From Heterostelium album PN500 (Eukaryota > Evosea > Eumycetozoa > Acytosteliales > Acytosteliaceae), in contig NW_008805072.1 of assembly GCF_000004825.1 (NCBI RefSeq), positions 556,435-620,434 of the forward strand: DNA of 64,000 nt, written 5' to 3'. The translations under genes were made by a program, and so were the position numbers. Under the pieces are notes generated by a model. The model had not been told where the DNA came from, made no database searches, and saw only the letters and a list, made by a program, of their open reading frames with translations. This document shows positions 1 through 10,974 of this stretch, one piece after another (positions within the stretch are counted from its first letter, which is position 1; the number at the start of each line of letters is the position of its first letter).

Positions 1-84
1 AAGAGAGTTTTGTTTTTTTTTTTATATATTAACACAACTTTCTTTTTAAAAACTTTTTTTTTAATAATATCTTGATATATTTAG

Positions 85-319
85 GGAAGGAATAGATTAT
101 GTTGGATTATTAAATACAGTTTTTGAGGAGAGTCAATTCCTAGAGTCATGGATGAATTGCTGTGAGAGTTTAGGAAATAACAATCTTTCGAGTCGACTAC
201 GCAGAGTTGGTGATTTCTTCTCTGTTGTAATATGTGCATTTGTTATGAAAGATTTTAGTATTATGTTGGAAAGATACATGCGAAAGAGTCTACAAAGCTT
301 TATTAAACTCAAAAACTAA
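85..319 (+). CDS. C-terminal exon of an unidentified gene (5' part lies outside the window)
   Basis: The open frame begins right after a TTTAG acceptor (phase 1) and ends at TAA 317-319, giving about 78 residues. It starts EGIDYVGLLNTVFEESQ and ends MRKSLQSFIKLKN. The middle has a hydrophobic stretch (GDFFSVVICAFVMKDF) that could be a buried helix or a membrane segment. The composition is ordinary protein without Asn or Gln runs, and the acceptor is canonical, so it is most likely a real last exon. I do not recognise the family. The upstream exons are needed to name it. Confidence 0.6.
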
Positions 320-1002
320 AATGTTAAATAAATAAACAAAAAAAATAACATTGTTCGCTCAATCAACAAACAATATCAAACGAGATATTGCACACAATAA
401 CTAGTTATATATTCTAGGTGAACGAGTAGCAATCAAGATTGATATTATATTATGTTCATTTAAAATATTTTTTATAAAAACTATTAATAAATTTGTTGTC
501 AACTTCAATTTATTTAAACCATCATCATATACACACACAAATCACATATTCATCATTAATGATGGTTTTGTTACATTTTAACAAAAAAGGATAATTGTAA
601 TTGTTTTTTGATTATCACTTTTTTGCAATTCCTTTCATTGGGTATCATCAAAATCATGCATAACAATTACAAACAAATAATAATTAAACACCAAGGTTAT
701 CTTCAAGTTGGATGATCATATGATCAATATTGTGATAATCTAATATCTTATCGATTTTTATTATAATAGAGTTATAAATCTATATTGTGATAGGTAACAA
801 ATTAAAATTTTAGGTTAACTATATTGTTGATGTATATCCCAACGAGGATCGTTCTAAATTTGGAATGTTAAATAAAATAGTATATTAAAAACAATTTATT
901 ATGTTATTTTAAACTATTAATACTATCTATATTACTATATTATTATTATTTTCTTTATATTTTATCAATATATAAACAAAACAATTTTAATTTTTTAGTA
1001 CA
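320..1002. other. Intergenic region, no gene seen
   Basis: AT-rich spacer between the end of the first gene and the small secreted-protein gene. I see no reading frame of protein-like composition, no tRNA B-box and no clear repeat. A TTTTTTAG just before the next ATG could be the acceptor of a 5'-UTR intron. Confidence 0.6.
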
Positions 1003-1452
1003 ATGAAGATCTATTATATTTTAGTTTTAGTTATTTTTATAAATGTATCTCAATCTGTTGAATTGTGGAAGTACGAAGAGGATAGATGGATGCTTTACGC
1101 CTACGATAATGAAGATAGCAACTATTTAAGAGTGAAAGTGGATGTCAGTAAAGGAGAAACTATGAGATTTGCAATGATCTTCCCAGCATCACATACATTA
1201 TTTAAATATACACTCGATGTTAGATCGGATGATTTGGAGGAAAAAATAAACTATGTAGATAATCTAGGTCAGCACTATAAAGGAAACACTCCACATAAAT
1301 TTGAAAATTGTGGAAATAACCATTACGAATTCAGAATTATCAATAGAAATATCTTGTTTGATGGTGATTATGTTTTCCATATGAAGAGAGAAGGTCAGTG
1401 CACTGAAAAATCAACTCCTCAAAACCTTTTTTATGTATTGGATTCAAATTAA
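1003..1452 (+). CDS. Small secreted protein, function unknown
   Basis: Single-exon frame of 149 codons. Residues 1-18 (MKIYYILVLVIFINVSQS) form a clear signal peptide with a predicted cut after Ser18. The mature part is about 131 residues, rich in aromatic and charged residues. It holds only two cysteines (in ENCGNN and GQCTEK), spaced so that they could form one disulphide. There is no membrane segment after the signal peptide, so the product is probably secreted or lumenal. The segment KVDVSKGETMRFAMIFP suggests a beta-sandwich-like fold, but that is only an impression. I do not recognise the family. The ATG follows an A-rich leader typical of dictyostelid starts. Confidence 0.65.
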   Translation: MKIYYILVLVIFINVSQSVELWKYEEDRWMLYAYDNEDSNYLRVKVDVSKGETMRFAMIFPASHTLFKYTLDVRSDDLEEKINYVDNLGQHYKGNTPHKFENCGNNHYEFRIINRNILFDGDYVFHMKREGQCTEKSTPQNLFYVLDSN

Positions 1453-1687
1453 TAAATCTAATCAAACTCCTCAAAAGAAACAAAAAATAAAGTTTAGAAG
1501 TATAATTATATTTCTAGAAATTATTTTGTAAATAAAATATTATTCATTGCAATATAATGTGTAGACATTATAAGGCGAGAATAAATAGATACATATCTAA
1601 AGATTAAAATCAAGACAAAAAATAATTAACAATCTCTAACTAAATGATCTATAATAATATATTATCTATATATTTATTTAAAAAGTT

Positions 1688-4600
1688 TTAGACTATTGTT
1701 ATATCACCACTTGGATCTTTGCCCTTTGTTTCTGTAGTTTCAGTAGTTGCAATGGTGGGAGTATCAAAGTCTTTTTGTGCCATTGATGTAACATCATCAT
1801 CATTCATATACTTGGGTAATTGTTCAGGTTCAACATTTCTTCTCATTCTTCTTCGGACAAGAGTGACAACAAGTAAAACCAAACCTACAGCTCCACAGAA
1901 AGCAAAGAATGAAACACCAACTATCAGACCATAATTTGGTGAAGATATTCTACCACTATCGTTATTGTATGCCAAATCTATCTTGTATACTGAAAAGTCA
2001 TATGGATATTTCAATTCTTCTTTGTTCAAACCGGTTCTTGCTGCATGTGGATTTCCTACCAACATAAAAGGGAACGGTAGATTCAGTTCTTGTGTTAGCT
2101 GGTCATCGATCTCACCGCTATTCAACTGAAGTACAATCTTATCATCCGTTGTGTTGGTAGTGATAATGCTGCTGCCATTGCTATTGAGGTTGTCAAGAGT
2201 AAGATTTCCATTGATAGATGCTGGTCTGATAACCAACGAGCCAAAGCTCAACGTCATTCCATAGGATTTGATTTCCAAAGGTGAAAGACTATAACTATGA
2301 TTATCACTTGAATCCTGATCCAAATCTTGTAAATCATCTGTGAGATCCGGTTGATGTTCACTTGCACCCTGTTCACAGAAATACAAAGTTCCTGTTTTCA
2401 TTACAAAGCTTTTCTTTGTACTCTTAAACTCTGATGCATATGGTTCTATTTATAAAAAAAAAAGTATTGGTTAGTTAATGACATTTTAAATTTAGATTTA
2501 AATCATTTATATTTACTTTTATAAGGTAAGAAGTTTAGTCCCAACCTGTTCATGTTTGATACAGTTAGATCGCTACTGAATAGCGAGTCATAGTCAACGA
2601 GTTGTGGGGTAGTGTCAGATCTTACTTGAATATCACCTATTCTCATATAGATCAATGGTTTTCCTTTGCTATCGTATTGATTATAGAACTTCAACGAATA
2701 TAAATGGAGATTCGATGGTAGTGAACTATTAAAGAATGACAATGTCTGTTTATACTTTAACTTGTATTCGTCGATATGTACAAATTTTTGATATAGTTGA
2801 CTAAGTTATTAAAGTAGATAATGTTAGTATGCTATACATATTCAATATTATAATAATAAATAATTGTTAATATTTACATTGGTGGTTGTAATATTTGAAG
2901 TGATTGTTGTTTGGAATTCTGTGTTGCAGTCTCAATGGTATCAAGGTTCAAATAGAACTTTCCATCGATTCTTGCAAAGTCTTTGTTGGCAAATGATAAA
3001 CCTTTCCAATCATCTTGCATCAAAGTACGATGTACCATTATTTCCAAACCACCTTCGGTTGGAGAAGTAACTCCATGACTTCTCTCTGTGAAAATCTATA
3101 TATATATATTTAAAAGAAATAATAATAAGTATCAAGTTTTGTTGTTGTTTTTTTTATCAAATATTTTTAAAAATAAAATAGTAAGTACTTACTGTAAATT
3201 GTAAAGAATCATCTTTAATATGTGCAGAACTTAAAACAGGGAAATATTGGAAATTAATATAATTGTCGTTGAAATGTGATCTGGTACGTGATTCCAAACC
3301 ATTGTCTGTGTAGAATTTCTTTCCACTCTTGATGCTGGTTTGATAGTTGAATACGGTTTCACGGTTGCCTTCACCCGGCACAGAGTAACCGACTTCCACT
3401 AGTTTCTCTAGACTGCATGGTTGTGAGCTGTCGGACCTGTACACTCTGTGTAGTACGATGGTCTTTGGACTGCAGACGTCACCTCCGTATGAATAGACAA
3501 GCACCTGACTCAGAAGTGGACCAGTTATGTAGTAATACTTTTTCTTGTCGGAATTGCCACTGAAATCATTGGATTTGTCGTCGGGAATAAATAGATAGGC
3601 ACCACTCTTCATTGTGGTGTATTGTTGCATCGTTTCATTGAGTTGGACTGTGGTGGTGGCGGCGGCGGTCAGTTGTCTGGTGATACTATTGATAAAACCA
3701 TGTGAATTAAAGTTGATTGTCAAAAATTGATTTTCCAGCTTGTAGTTGGTGTCAAAGAAATAGTTTTCAGAGATCGTTGACCATGTATCTTTGTTCTCGG
3801 TTGACTCCAAAAGTAGATAATAAGTCGACGATCCCACTGGCGGCACCGAAGATATGAAATAAATGTTATACTCGTCTACGTTGTTCTTACATTCCAACTG
3901 CAAATTCACTGGAATAGTTTGTGTTTGTTTGACACTGAGAGTGTCGGCTTCGACCACTCTGATGCGACCGACCTTATCACGACTGCCCTTGACTCGAATC
4001 GAAGTATGACCGGTTCTGTTCCAAGCGAGTGTGTTTGTCAGTACCAATGCGTAGGATCCGCCTTTCTTTGTATCGCTACTCATCCAATTGATATCGAGAA
4101 CGTTCTTTATCTCCAGAACACCGTCGTTGTTGTCCGAGGCAACAGTGGTATTGACAACTCTCAAATACTCGATCGAGTTGACCAGAACAGACTCTACTGA
4201 TTCTCTTGCTTTCTGCAGCTTCACATAGTAGTCGTTCATTACATAGCTACGAGCTGTGCCAGTCACTGAATCGTGGTGTTGAGTAATCGCCAGGTTATGA
4301 CGCGCTTCCTCCAATCCAGGCGCCAAACCATTTATACCCTTGAGATGACTCGACTTTGACGATGATTTTGCAACGGCTAAACTATAGAAAATATCAGCGG
4401 AACGAACCATTGTCGATGTTTCTCTAATCTCTTTCTTTAGCAATGTATGACTGGAATAGAAACCTGTCCACGGCTCTTCATTCTTTGTGACGTATGGAAA
4501 AAAGTCATTTTTAAATAGCGGTAACGGCAGAGAACGTTCCTTAATATCCTTGAATAGCAACTCGAAATACTCTGACAATGTAGCGTATCTAATCTCCTTG

Positions 4601-5753
4601 ATGTTTCTCTTTTCTTTGTCGTCATTGAGCAAATCGATGAGTGTATCGGCACGCTTGAATTCATCTTCGGCATCGGCATAGGTGAAGTCGTCTCCCCATG
4701 GAATCATTACGATGTTTGAAAGTGTTGCGTCACGGTAGCGAGCGATGAGATCGTGCACCGCCTTGGCATAGGTCTCAACGTTGTTTAGGAATTTGGCGTA
4801 TGGTTCTTCGGTGTTGTAGATCTCCTGCGACGGATAACCATAGTGATAGTTCAGCAGATGCACAAACATTCTGCTCTTGTCGGCGAGCAGCGCAGAACCC
4901 TCCCAAATGAAATCCAACTGTCTAACATCACGCATCACCTCTTTCGCCTTGTCTGTGATTCTATTGCCAATCATCGCTTTGAAGCCGAGCTGAGCGAACA
5001 GTGTTGGAGTCAATGACGAATGTCCGAAAGGATCGATCTGCCAGCCATACTCAACGGTTCTATTGAAATGTTTGGCTATCCAGATGTGACCCTCGGTAAT
5101 CTGATCCATAACATCGTCAATGTTTGAAACTGCTTCATCGTTCTGCACCCAACCACCACCTATAAACTCAAATCTACCAGACTCTACTAAATCATGTACA
5201 CTATCTTTTATTTGTTGTTTTTGATTGTCCCACCATTTTCTAAAAAATGAACTGAAAAAAAAAATTGAAAGTTAATGGAGAAATGTCAGGATTTTCCACT
5301 TTTTTTTGCTAAAGTAATTTCCAACTAAATTGAAAAACATACATTTCAGACCAAATAAATCGTTTTGAATGATCTTTTTTAAGTTCAGAAATAACTGAAT
5401 CCAATATACTATAAACTTTATTATCATAATATTCCTAATTGGAAATAAAATAAAACAAAATAAATAAATTATATTAATAAATAGATGGTTTAATGTTTTG
5501 GATGTTATATAATTACTTCAAAAGTTTGTAACCAACCTGCATCACAATGAGAATGTGGTACAAGTAAAATGGTTGCAGGAGAAATTTCGGTTTGTACAAT
5601 TTTATTGACTCCATCACGGAATGCACCGTGGGATGTTAATTGACTATTATTGTTCGATGAATTATTTAAATAAAATGTAAACATTAGGGTGCCTATCAAT
5701 GCAAACGCCAACATCCTCAGGATGTTATCTCTATAAGTTTCCAATAATAACAT
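1688..5753 (-). CDS. Alpha-mannosidase, glycoside hydrolase family 38, with membrane anchor
   Basis: Six exons on the minus strand, phases checked: 5753-5517, 5434-5343, 5251-3193, 3095-2878, 2800-2517, 2445-1688, giving 1215 residues. It should trim alpha-linked mannose from N-glycans or from glycoproteins under degradation. GH38 hallmarks are visible. The zinc-binding HSHCDAGW is at about residues 67-74. FIGGGWVQNDEA lies in the catalytic domain. WQIDPFGHS at about 182 contains the catalytic nucleophile Asp. ITQHHDSVTGTAR is a later active-site His motif. ERSHGVTSP and LEIMVHRTLMQDD belong to the C-terminal beta region. The N terminus has one hydrophobic segment (MLAFALIGTLMFTFYL), a signal peptide or anchor. 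Near the C terminus a second one (LIVGVSFFAFCGAVGLVLLV) is followed by RRRMRR and a Thr-rich tail, so this is not a simple soluble lysosomal enzyme. Several GH38 paralogues exist in dictyostelids; I cannot say which this is. Confidence 0.93.
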
Positions 5754-7796
5754 TTTCGCTTAATTATTATTTAAAATATATCTATAAAGTTGAATACTTT
5801 AAAAAAAGTAAAGCAAATGGAAGAATCAGAGAGAATCGATTTTCTCTCTACACTTTTACAATGATTATATATTTTTTTGTAAAAAAAAAACAAAATAAAA
5901 TCAAGAAAATAAAAAAATTATCTTTAAATTATATAAATATCTTAAAAGTATGTAACTTGTAACTACTGATACTATTAAAAAATATTAATTTAATCTATCT
6001 AAAATAATATAAATAAATTAAATTATTAATAAATATTTAGATTTTATAAAACAGAAAATAGTTTAAAAAGAGGTGGAATTAAGTAAGGAAGGAAAGAAGG
6101 AAGGAAGCTATTAAAAAATTATATTTTATTTCAATTCTACTCTATTGACTTGTATTGTTTGGTTTGTTATTTTATTTTATTTGTTTAATCAATACAACTA
6201 ATTAAAAAAAAGACTAGTCTACAATTTTGTCTATAAAAAATAATTCATACATCCAAACAAACCAAACAGCCAACCAAATTTAAACAAAAAAAAAAGATAT
6301 AGTAAATAACATACATATATATAGATATTATATGTATCTGTGATTGATTCTTATTACTTCTTTAATATTTGGTAAATGACTGGATTTGGAATAATTATAG
6401 ATGTGGTGTGTGTTTGTGGTGAATTTTAAAAGGTTTTATTTTTTAATTGTTTTGTCATTCACTCATTCAATTTAATTCTATCTGTCTATTTTGTTTAAAA
6501 TTAATGTAATTTATTTATTAGTTTTTTTATTGAAAATAACAATTGAACACAATTTAACACACGAATTCACACCCAATATATAAAAGAGTAGTCCAACTTT
6601 CTTTTTTTTTGTGTTGTTTCAACTTTTAAAGGGTGAACGTAAAATTTGATTATTTGTTTTTCTCAAATTATGAGTGAATCAGCACAAATCCAATGAATTT
6701 AACCTTTTTTGATGATTAAATAGTTAAATTGTGAAGAAAAGAAATGAATGATATCTCTTCACAATAGGATATCAAATAAGATATTATTAAGTGAACTACA
6801 AATAGATTAATTATTGTAATTTATTATTTAATATATACATACTTTTTAATACTATTAAATATAAAAATAGATGCTAAACTAATGAATATTTATACATAAT
6901 CTTAAAATTAATTAATAAAATAAAAGTCTATTATTAAATAAAAATATAGTTATAACTTTATTTGAATAAAACGTGTAGAATATATAAAACAATTGTTAAA
7001 AGAAAAATATTATTAAATAAAAGATGGAAGTGGGTCTTAATTTTCGATGCCTTCCCGCACTTCTCTTCTTTTAAAACACAGACAAAACAACGAACTTTCA
7101 AGAAGACCGATTTCAGAGACCATCTTCTCATGAGTTTGTTTTGTTTTCTCTGACGGAGGAGATACCATGATGCAGAGATGTTATGATCATTTGTTTTAAA
7201 AATGACTCCAATAGTACCCCTTCATCAATTGTAACCAATCAAAGGTTTCATTCAAGAATGAGTTGTTTTATTTTTTACTATAAAAATACCCTCAATCTCG
7301 CCTTTGCTGTTGTGGAGTTTGAAAGGGTGATTTTATGTTGTTTGATTACATCATTACAAATAATCAATGCGTTTGATGGTCATCAAAAAGGACATTTTTT
7401 ACAATCCATAACTGGAATTCGTGGTGAATTCTCATTTTCAGACCTTGGATTGAATATCTTTCAAAAAATTAATAAAACCCCACACTGTTCATTAAATTAA
7501 TGAATCAGGACACTTTTTGTTGAAATCCTAAACATCACAATTATGAAAATTTGATTCACTGAGTATTTTTATTTATTAAAACTGCAAAGCAAGTCGCATT
7601 TCTCTTCGACGTCGAATTATAACCTGATAAATGAAATGAAATGAAAAGATATACGCATGAAGAAAAGCCTTGTTTTTGGTTATTGGGGTAAAAAAATTTG
7701 ATTTTATTTATAAAAAAAAAAAAAAAAAAATTTATTAAAAAACTAAAAAAAAAAAGTTTGATATATTTAAAAAAAGCAGAAAAAGTCGTTTGACTT
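5754..7796. other. Intergenic region (about 2 kb), no gene seen
   Basis: Lies between the start of the mannosidase gene and the end of ELOF1. Most is A/T-rich. The part at about 7020-7640 is less AT-biased and has a small EcoRI-type palindrome (GAATTCGTGGTGAATTC) near 7413. Frames in this part have no protein-like composition on either strand, and I found no tRNA or box C/D structure. It could hold an unrecognised ncRNA, without positive evidence. Confidence 0.5.
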
Positions 7797-8297
7797 TTAC
7801 GATGGTTTGTTTATCATTTCACAGGCATCGATCCAATCAGTGTAAATATCTATTGGGTCGCTTAGTTCTAAATTAATCAAATAATAATAAAAAATTAGTG
7901 CAAATTCAGATATTTCATTTCCACCTTGAAAATAAGGAAATTTGAAGATCTTCAAATTTCATAATAATATTTATATTTACCATTGATTTTTGTGCTGTAT
8001 GATGATTGACAGGATCTACATTTTGCAGTACCAACTTGTGTTTCTCTTTTTCTGAAAAATAAAGAATAGAAAAGAGAGTTAATTGTTAGTTAGTTTCACT
8101 CATCTATTGTTATTCATTCAATCTTTATCCACCAATCCAACTATAATCTCCAACAACTATCAACCAATCTTTTTCTATACATACAAGGTACATTCAACAC
8201 TTTGAGTGTGATCACAAAATGGACAATCAAAATATTTTGGAAGTTTAGTCATAATCTTCTTTTTGGGGGGTGGCTTGGCTGATTTTCTTTTTCCCAT
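7797..8297 (-). CDS. elof1: Transcription elongation factor 1 (ELOF1/Elf1)
   Basis: Three short exons on the minus strand, too small to show as a long frame: 8297-8185, 8051-7981, 7867-7797. They give 84 residues, close to the 83 of human ELOF1. The product is the zinc-ribbon elongation factor that travels with RNA polymerase II on chromatin. Visible features: a basic N-terminal tail [14 protein letters not shown], then zinc ligands CPFC (near residue 31) and CRSC (near residue 54), and the conserved C-terminal helix [12 protein letters not shown]. Phases sum to a whole number of codons and all junctions are GT/AG. The start is fixed by the family's MGKRK start. It is transcribed divergently from the hydrolase gene at 9246. 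A GTTGGCGCTT motif near 8357 lies just upstream and could be an E2F-like site. I am very sure of the identity. Confidence 0.94.
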
Positions 8298-9245
8298 TTT
8301 CTCAAGGTGGTTCTATTATTTATTTATATTATTTTTAAATTTAACTGAAATTTCGGGTTGGCGCTTGTTTGACTATCGATGTAAAAACTTGCGACTGATC
8401 GATCTTAAATGAAACTTTTGAAAAAAAAAAAACTGAAAAAAATTCAATTATTTAGATATGATAAGATGAGTGAAAATCTTATTTATTTATGCTTATAAAT
8501 GATTGGCTGATTGATTGACTATTTGCACCAAAGTGAAAAATATTGATTTTTTTTTTGTTGTTTTTTCTATTGTTATTTAACTTAATTATCTTCTTTTTAC
8601 TACGCTACACTACAACTAACTAACTAACTTAACTTATAAATATATATAAGAAAAAAAAAAAACTAATAATAAATAAATAAATATTTACAGATAAATAAAA
8701 CAAAAGAAAGAATAGAAAAGAGGAAAGAGAGAAAGAAAGAAAAGAAATAGATAACTATAACTAAGAGATAGAATAGTAAAATTTAATAATAAAAAATTAA
8801 TTATAGTTTTTCCTTTTTATTCGATAAAATTTTCAAATTTTCAAATTTAATTTTATTTATTATTTTATTTTTTTTTTTTATTAACAATGAATTGAATTTC
8901 AAAAATTAGTGATAGATTTTTAACAGTTTTTTATTTTCATCATTTTTTCGGTTACACATTATTATTATATATTTGTTTATTTATTTTCTGTGATAAAATT
9001 ACGTCAAATGAAATACCAATATTTATATAAACTTCAATATGAATTGTTTCCATTTTTATTTCATTTTTTTTATGATATTAATGTGATTTTACGAATGTAT
9101 AAAAAAAAATGAATATCAAATTAAATTAGATTTTTTTCAGAATTGAAAGATATTTACTAGCTCTATCTTTGGTTTAAGTAATTTTATTGTTTAAGTTTTA
9201 TTTTAGTTTTATGTTATTATTTATACCTTAAAAATAATAAGAAAT
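8298..9245. other. Divergent intergenic region between ELOF1 and hydrolase gene
   Basis: About 950 bp serving two divergent genes. It holds many homopolymer A and T runs and an A/G-rich tract at 8700-8760. The only GC-containing element is GTTGGCGCTT near 8357. No coding frame or RNA gene was seen. Confidence 0.5.
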
Positions 9246-10382
9246 ATGAATAAAATTAATCACAGTAATATAGTTATAGAGGAGAAAAAGTAATTAAAAT
9301 TGATTGTTATCTTGTGTCGTGGTTTACATTGTTATCTAATTAGATTTATTACTATTTTTTATTTTTTATTATTTCCTTTTTAATTAAAAAATAGAATAAA
9401 GTTGGATGTACCATCAAAGTTGTATAAACATTCGATCTACTATATAGAATGGTCGAATAAAGAGAGATCACCTGGCAAACCGGTTAGAATGATCTATTGT
9501 TTCCATAGGCTGATGGGTACAGGTCGTGATTTCGATGTATTGGCTACACGGTTGGTAAACGACATTCCCGAGGCCATTGTTATATGTCCGGATGTCGCAG
9601 GCCGAGGAAAATCGCAACGTCTTGAGAACTCCGATGACTATGCCTACCACACCTATGTGAGTGATGCAATCGAGCTGATCAAAGCAACCAGAAGGTCGAA
9701 CTGTACGGTTGACTTTATCGGTACTTCAATGGGTGGACTCATTGGTATTTTCGCACTGGGATCACCATCATCGTCATTGACATTCGATCGACTAATATTG
9801 AATGATGTTGGACCGTATGTACCGGTAGAATCTATCACCAGAATCAGCACTAGTCTACTGGCCAGCAGAGACAAGGTTTTCGAAACGAGAAGCGATGCAG
9901 TCGATTACTTTCAAACTATATACAAAGGATTTGGCTCTGATCTGACCAGAGACCAATGGGAGAATCTAGCGTACGAATGTTTTATCGAGGATCAGGCATA
10001 CGGTACTTTCAAATTTCACTACGATCCATTGATACTTAAAAACTTTGAGAAAATGGCAGAGAAAGATTTCGATATCTGGTCGGTTTGGGATAATACCATT
10101 AAAAATATAAAGAAATCCATTCTTATTATTAGAGGTAATTTATCTTTTTTATTTTATTTTTTTTAAATGTTTATTATTAGATTTGGTATTAACTAGATTA
10201 TCATAATTATTATATTAATAGGTAAAAGTTCTGATGTATTACCAAAAGATATCTATGAGAAGATGTTGAAATCCGATGAGAGAGTAGTAGGTATTGAATT
10301 TGAAACAGGACATGCACCTTCTCTAGTAAGAGACAATGAAGTCCAAGCGATTCTTACATTCTTATTGAATGAAAAGTTATAA
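9246..10382 (+). CDS. Alpha/beta hydrolase of bacterial type
   Basis: Three exons: 9246-9289, 9395-10134, 10222-10382, giving 314 residues. The middle exon has no ATG of its own at its start; a 44-nt first exon (MNKINHSNIVIEEK) restores frame and start. Serine hydrolase features: nucleophile elbow GTSMGG with Ser at about residue 126, an acid candidate in SSDVLP at about 265, and the catalytic His in TGHAPSL at about 290. LILNDVGPYVP follows the nucleophile, then FHYDPLI and DIWSVWD. These blocks are those I know from proteobacterial hydrolases with the pattern TSMGG.IG...LVLNDVGP...HYDP. The substrate is unknown; no signal peptide is present, so it is probably cytosolic. Transfer from bacteria or descent from the mitochondrial ancestor are both possible, and the gene now carries two ordinary dictyostelid introns. 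Confidence 0.85.
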
Positions 10383-10974
10383 TAATATTTTAAAGTACAA
10401 AGCAATGCATGTTATGTTATTTCAATAAAATATTATTTGTAAATTCATGTGGACATTGATTACCTTATTAAATAGTTGTCGTGTATTGCAAATGGAAATT
10501 TCAAAATCATTAAAATTTAATGAAAAAAAATCGGTTTTAGTGATTTTTGGTAGATAGTAGATGGTTTATCCCATGGGGGATCATATTCTAGAAAACCTTT
10601 AAAAAAAAATCAAAAAAAATCAATGCAAAAAAATAAAAAAAATGATGTACCACGCCCTCTGTATCAATGATGATCAAATTTAGCTTAAAAAAGTAATATA
10701 TATTGTTAATTTGCAAAAATAATTATCAATTTGAATTATTTAATTTAAAAAAAGAAAAAAAGAAAAAAAATGAACAATTATAATTGATATTATTAACACA
10801 CACACACATTCAACATCAAATTTATTTTCATTTTTTTAACACAAGATAATTAATTCATCTCCTCTTGTATATTATATAATATTTTATATTTTTATTTATT
10901 TTTTTTTGTTTTAATATATATATTAGTTTTTTTTTTTAATCACAACAATAAAAAGAGAAAAGAAAAGATAGAGA
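10383..10974. other. Intergenic region upstream of aconitase, no gene seen
   Basis: Spacer of about 590 bp with the 3' flank of the hydrolase gene and the aconitase promoter. It holds long A and T runs, a short CA run near 10798 and a TA-rich stretch at 10870-10925. No reading frame, tRNA or repeat of note. Confidence 0.5.

Noticed and set aside
2940-2955. B-box-like GGTTCAAATAG as a possible tRNA
   Set aside because: It lies within a mannosidase exon and no cloverleaf can be folded around it.
2864-3070. Plus-strand frame within the mannosidase gene
   Set aside because: It overlaps a phase-checked exon of the GH38 gene on the opposite strand.
7183-7500. 105-codon frame in the mannosidase-ELOF1 spacer
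   Set aside because: Composition is random, no domain, no splice partner, and the reverse strand is equally uninformative.
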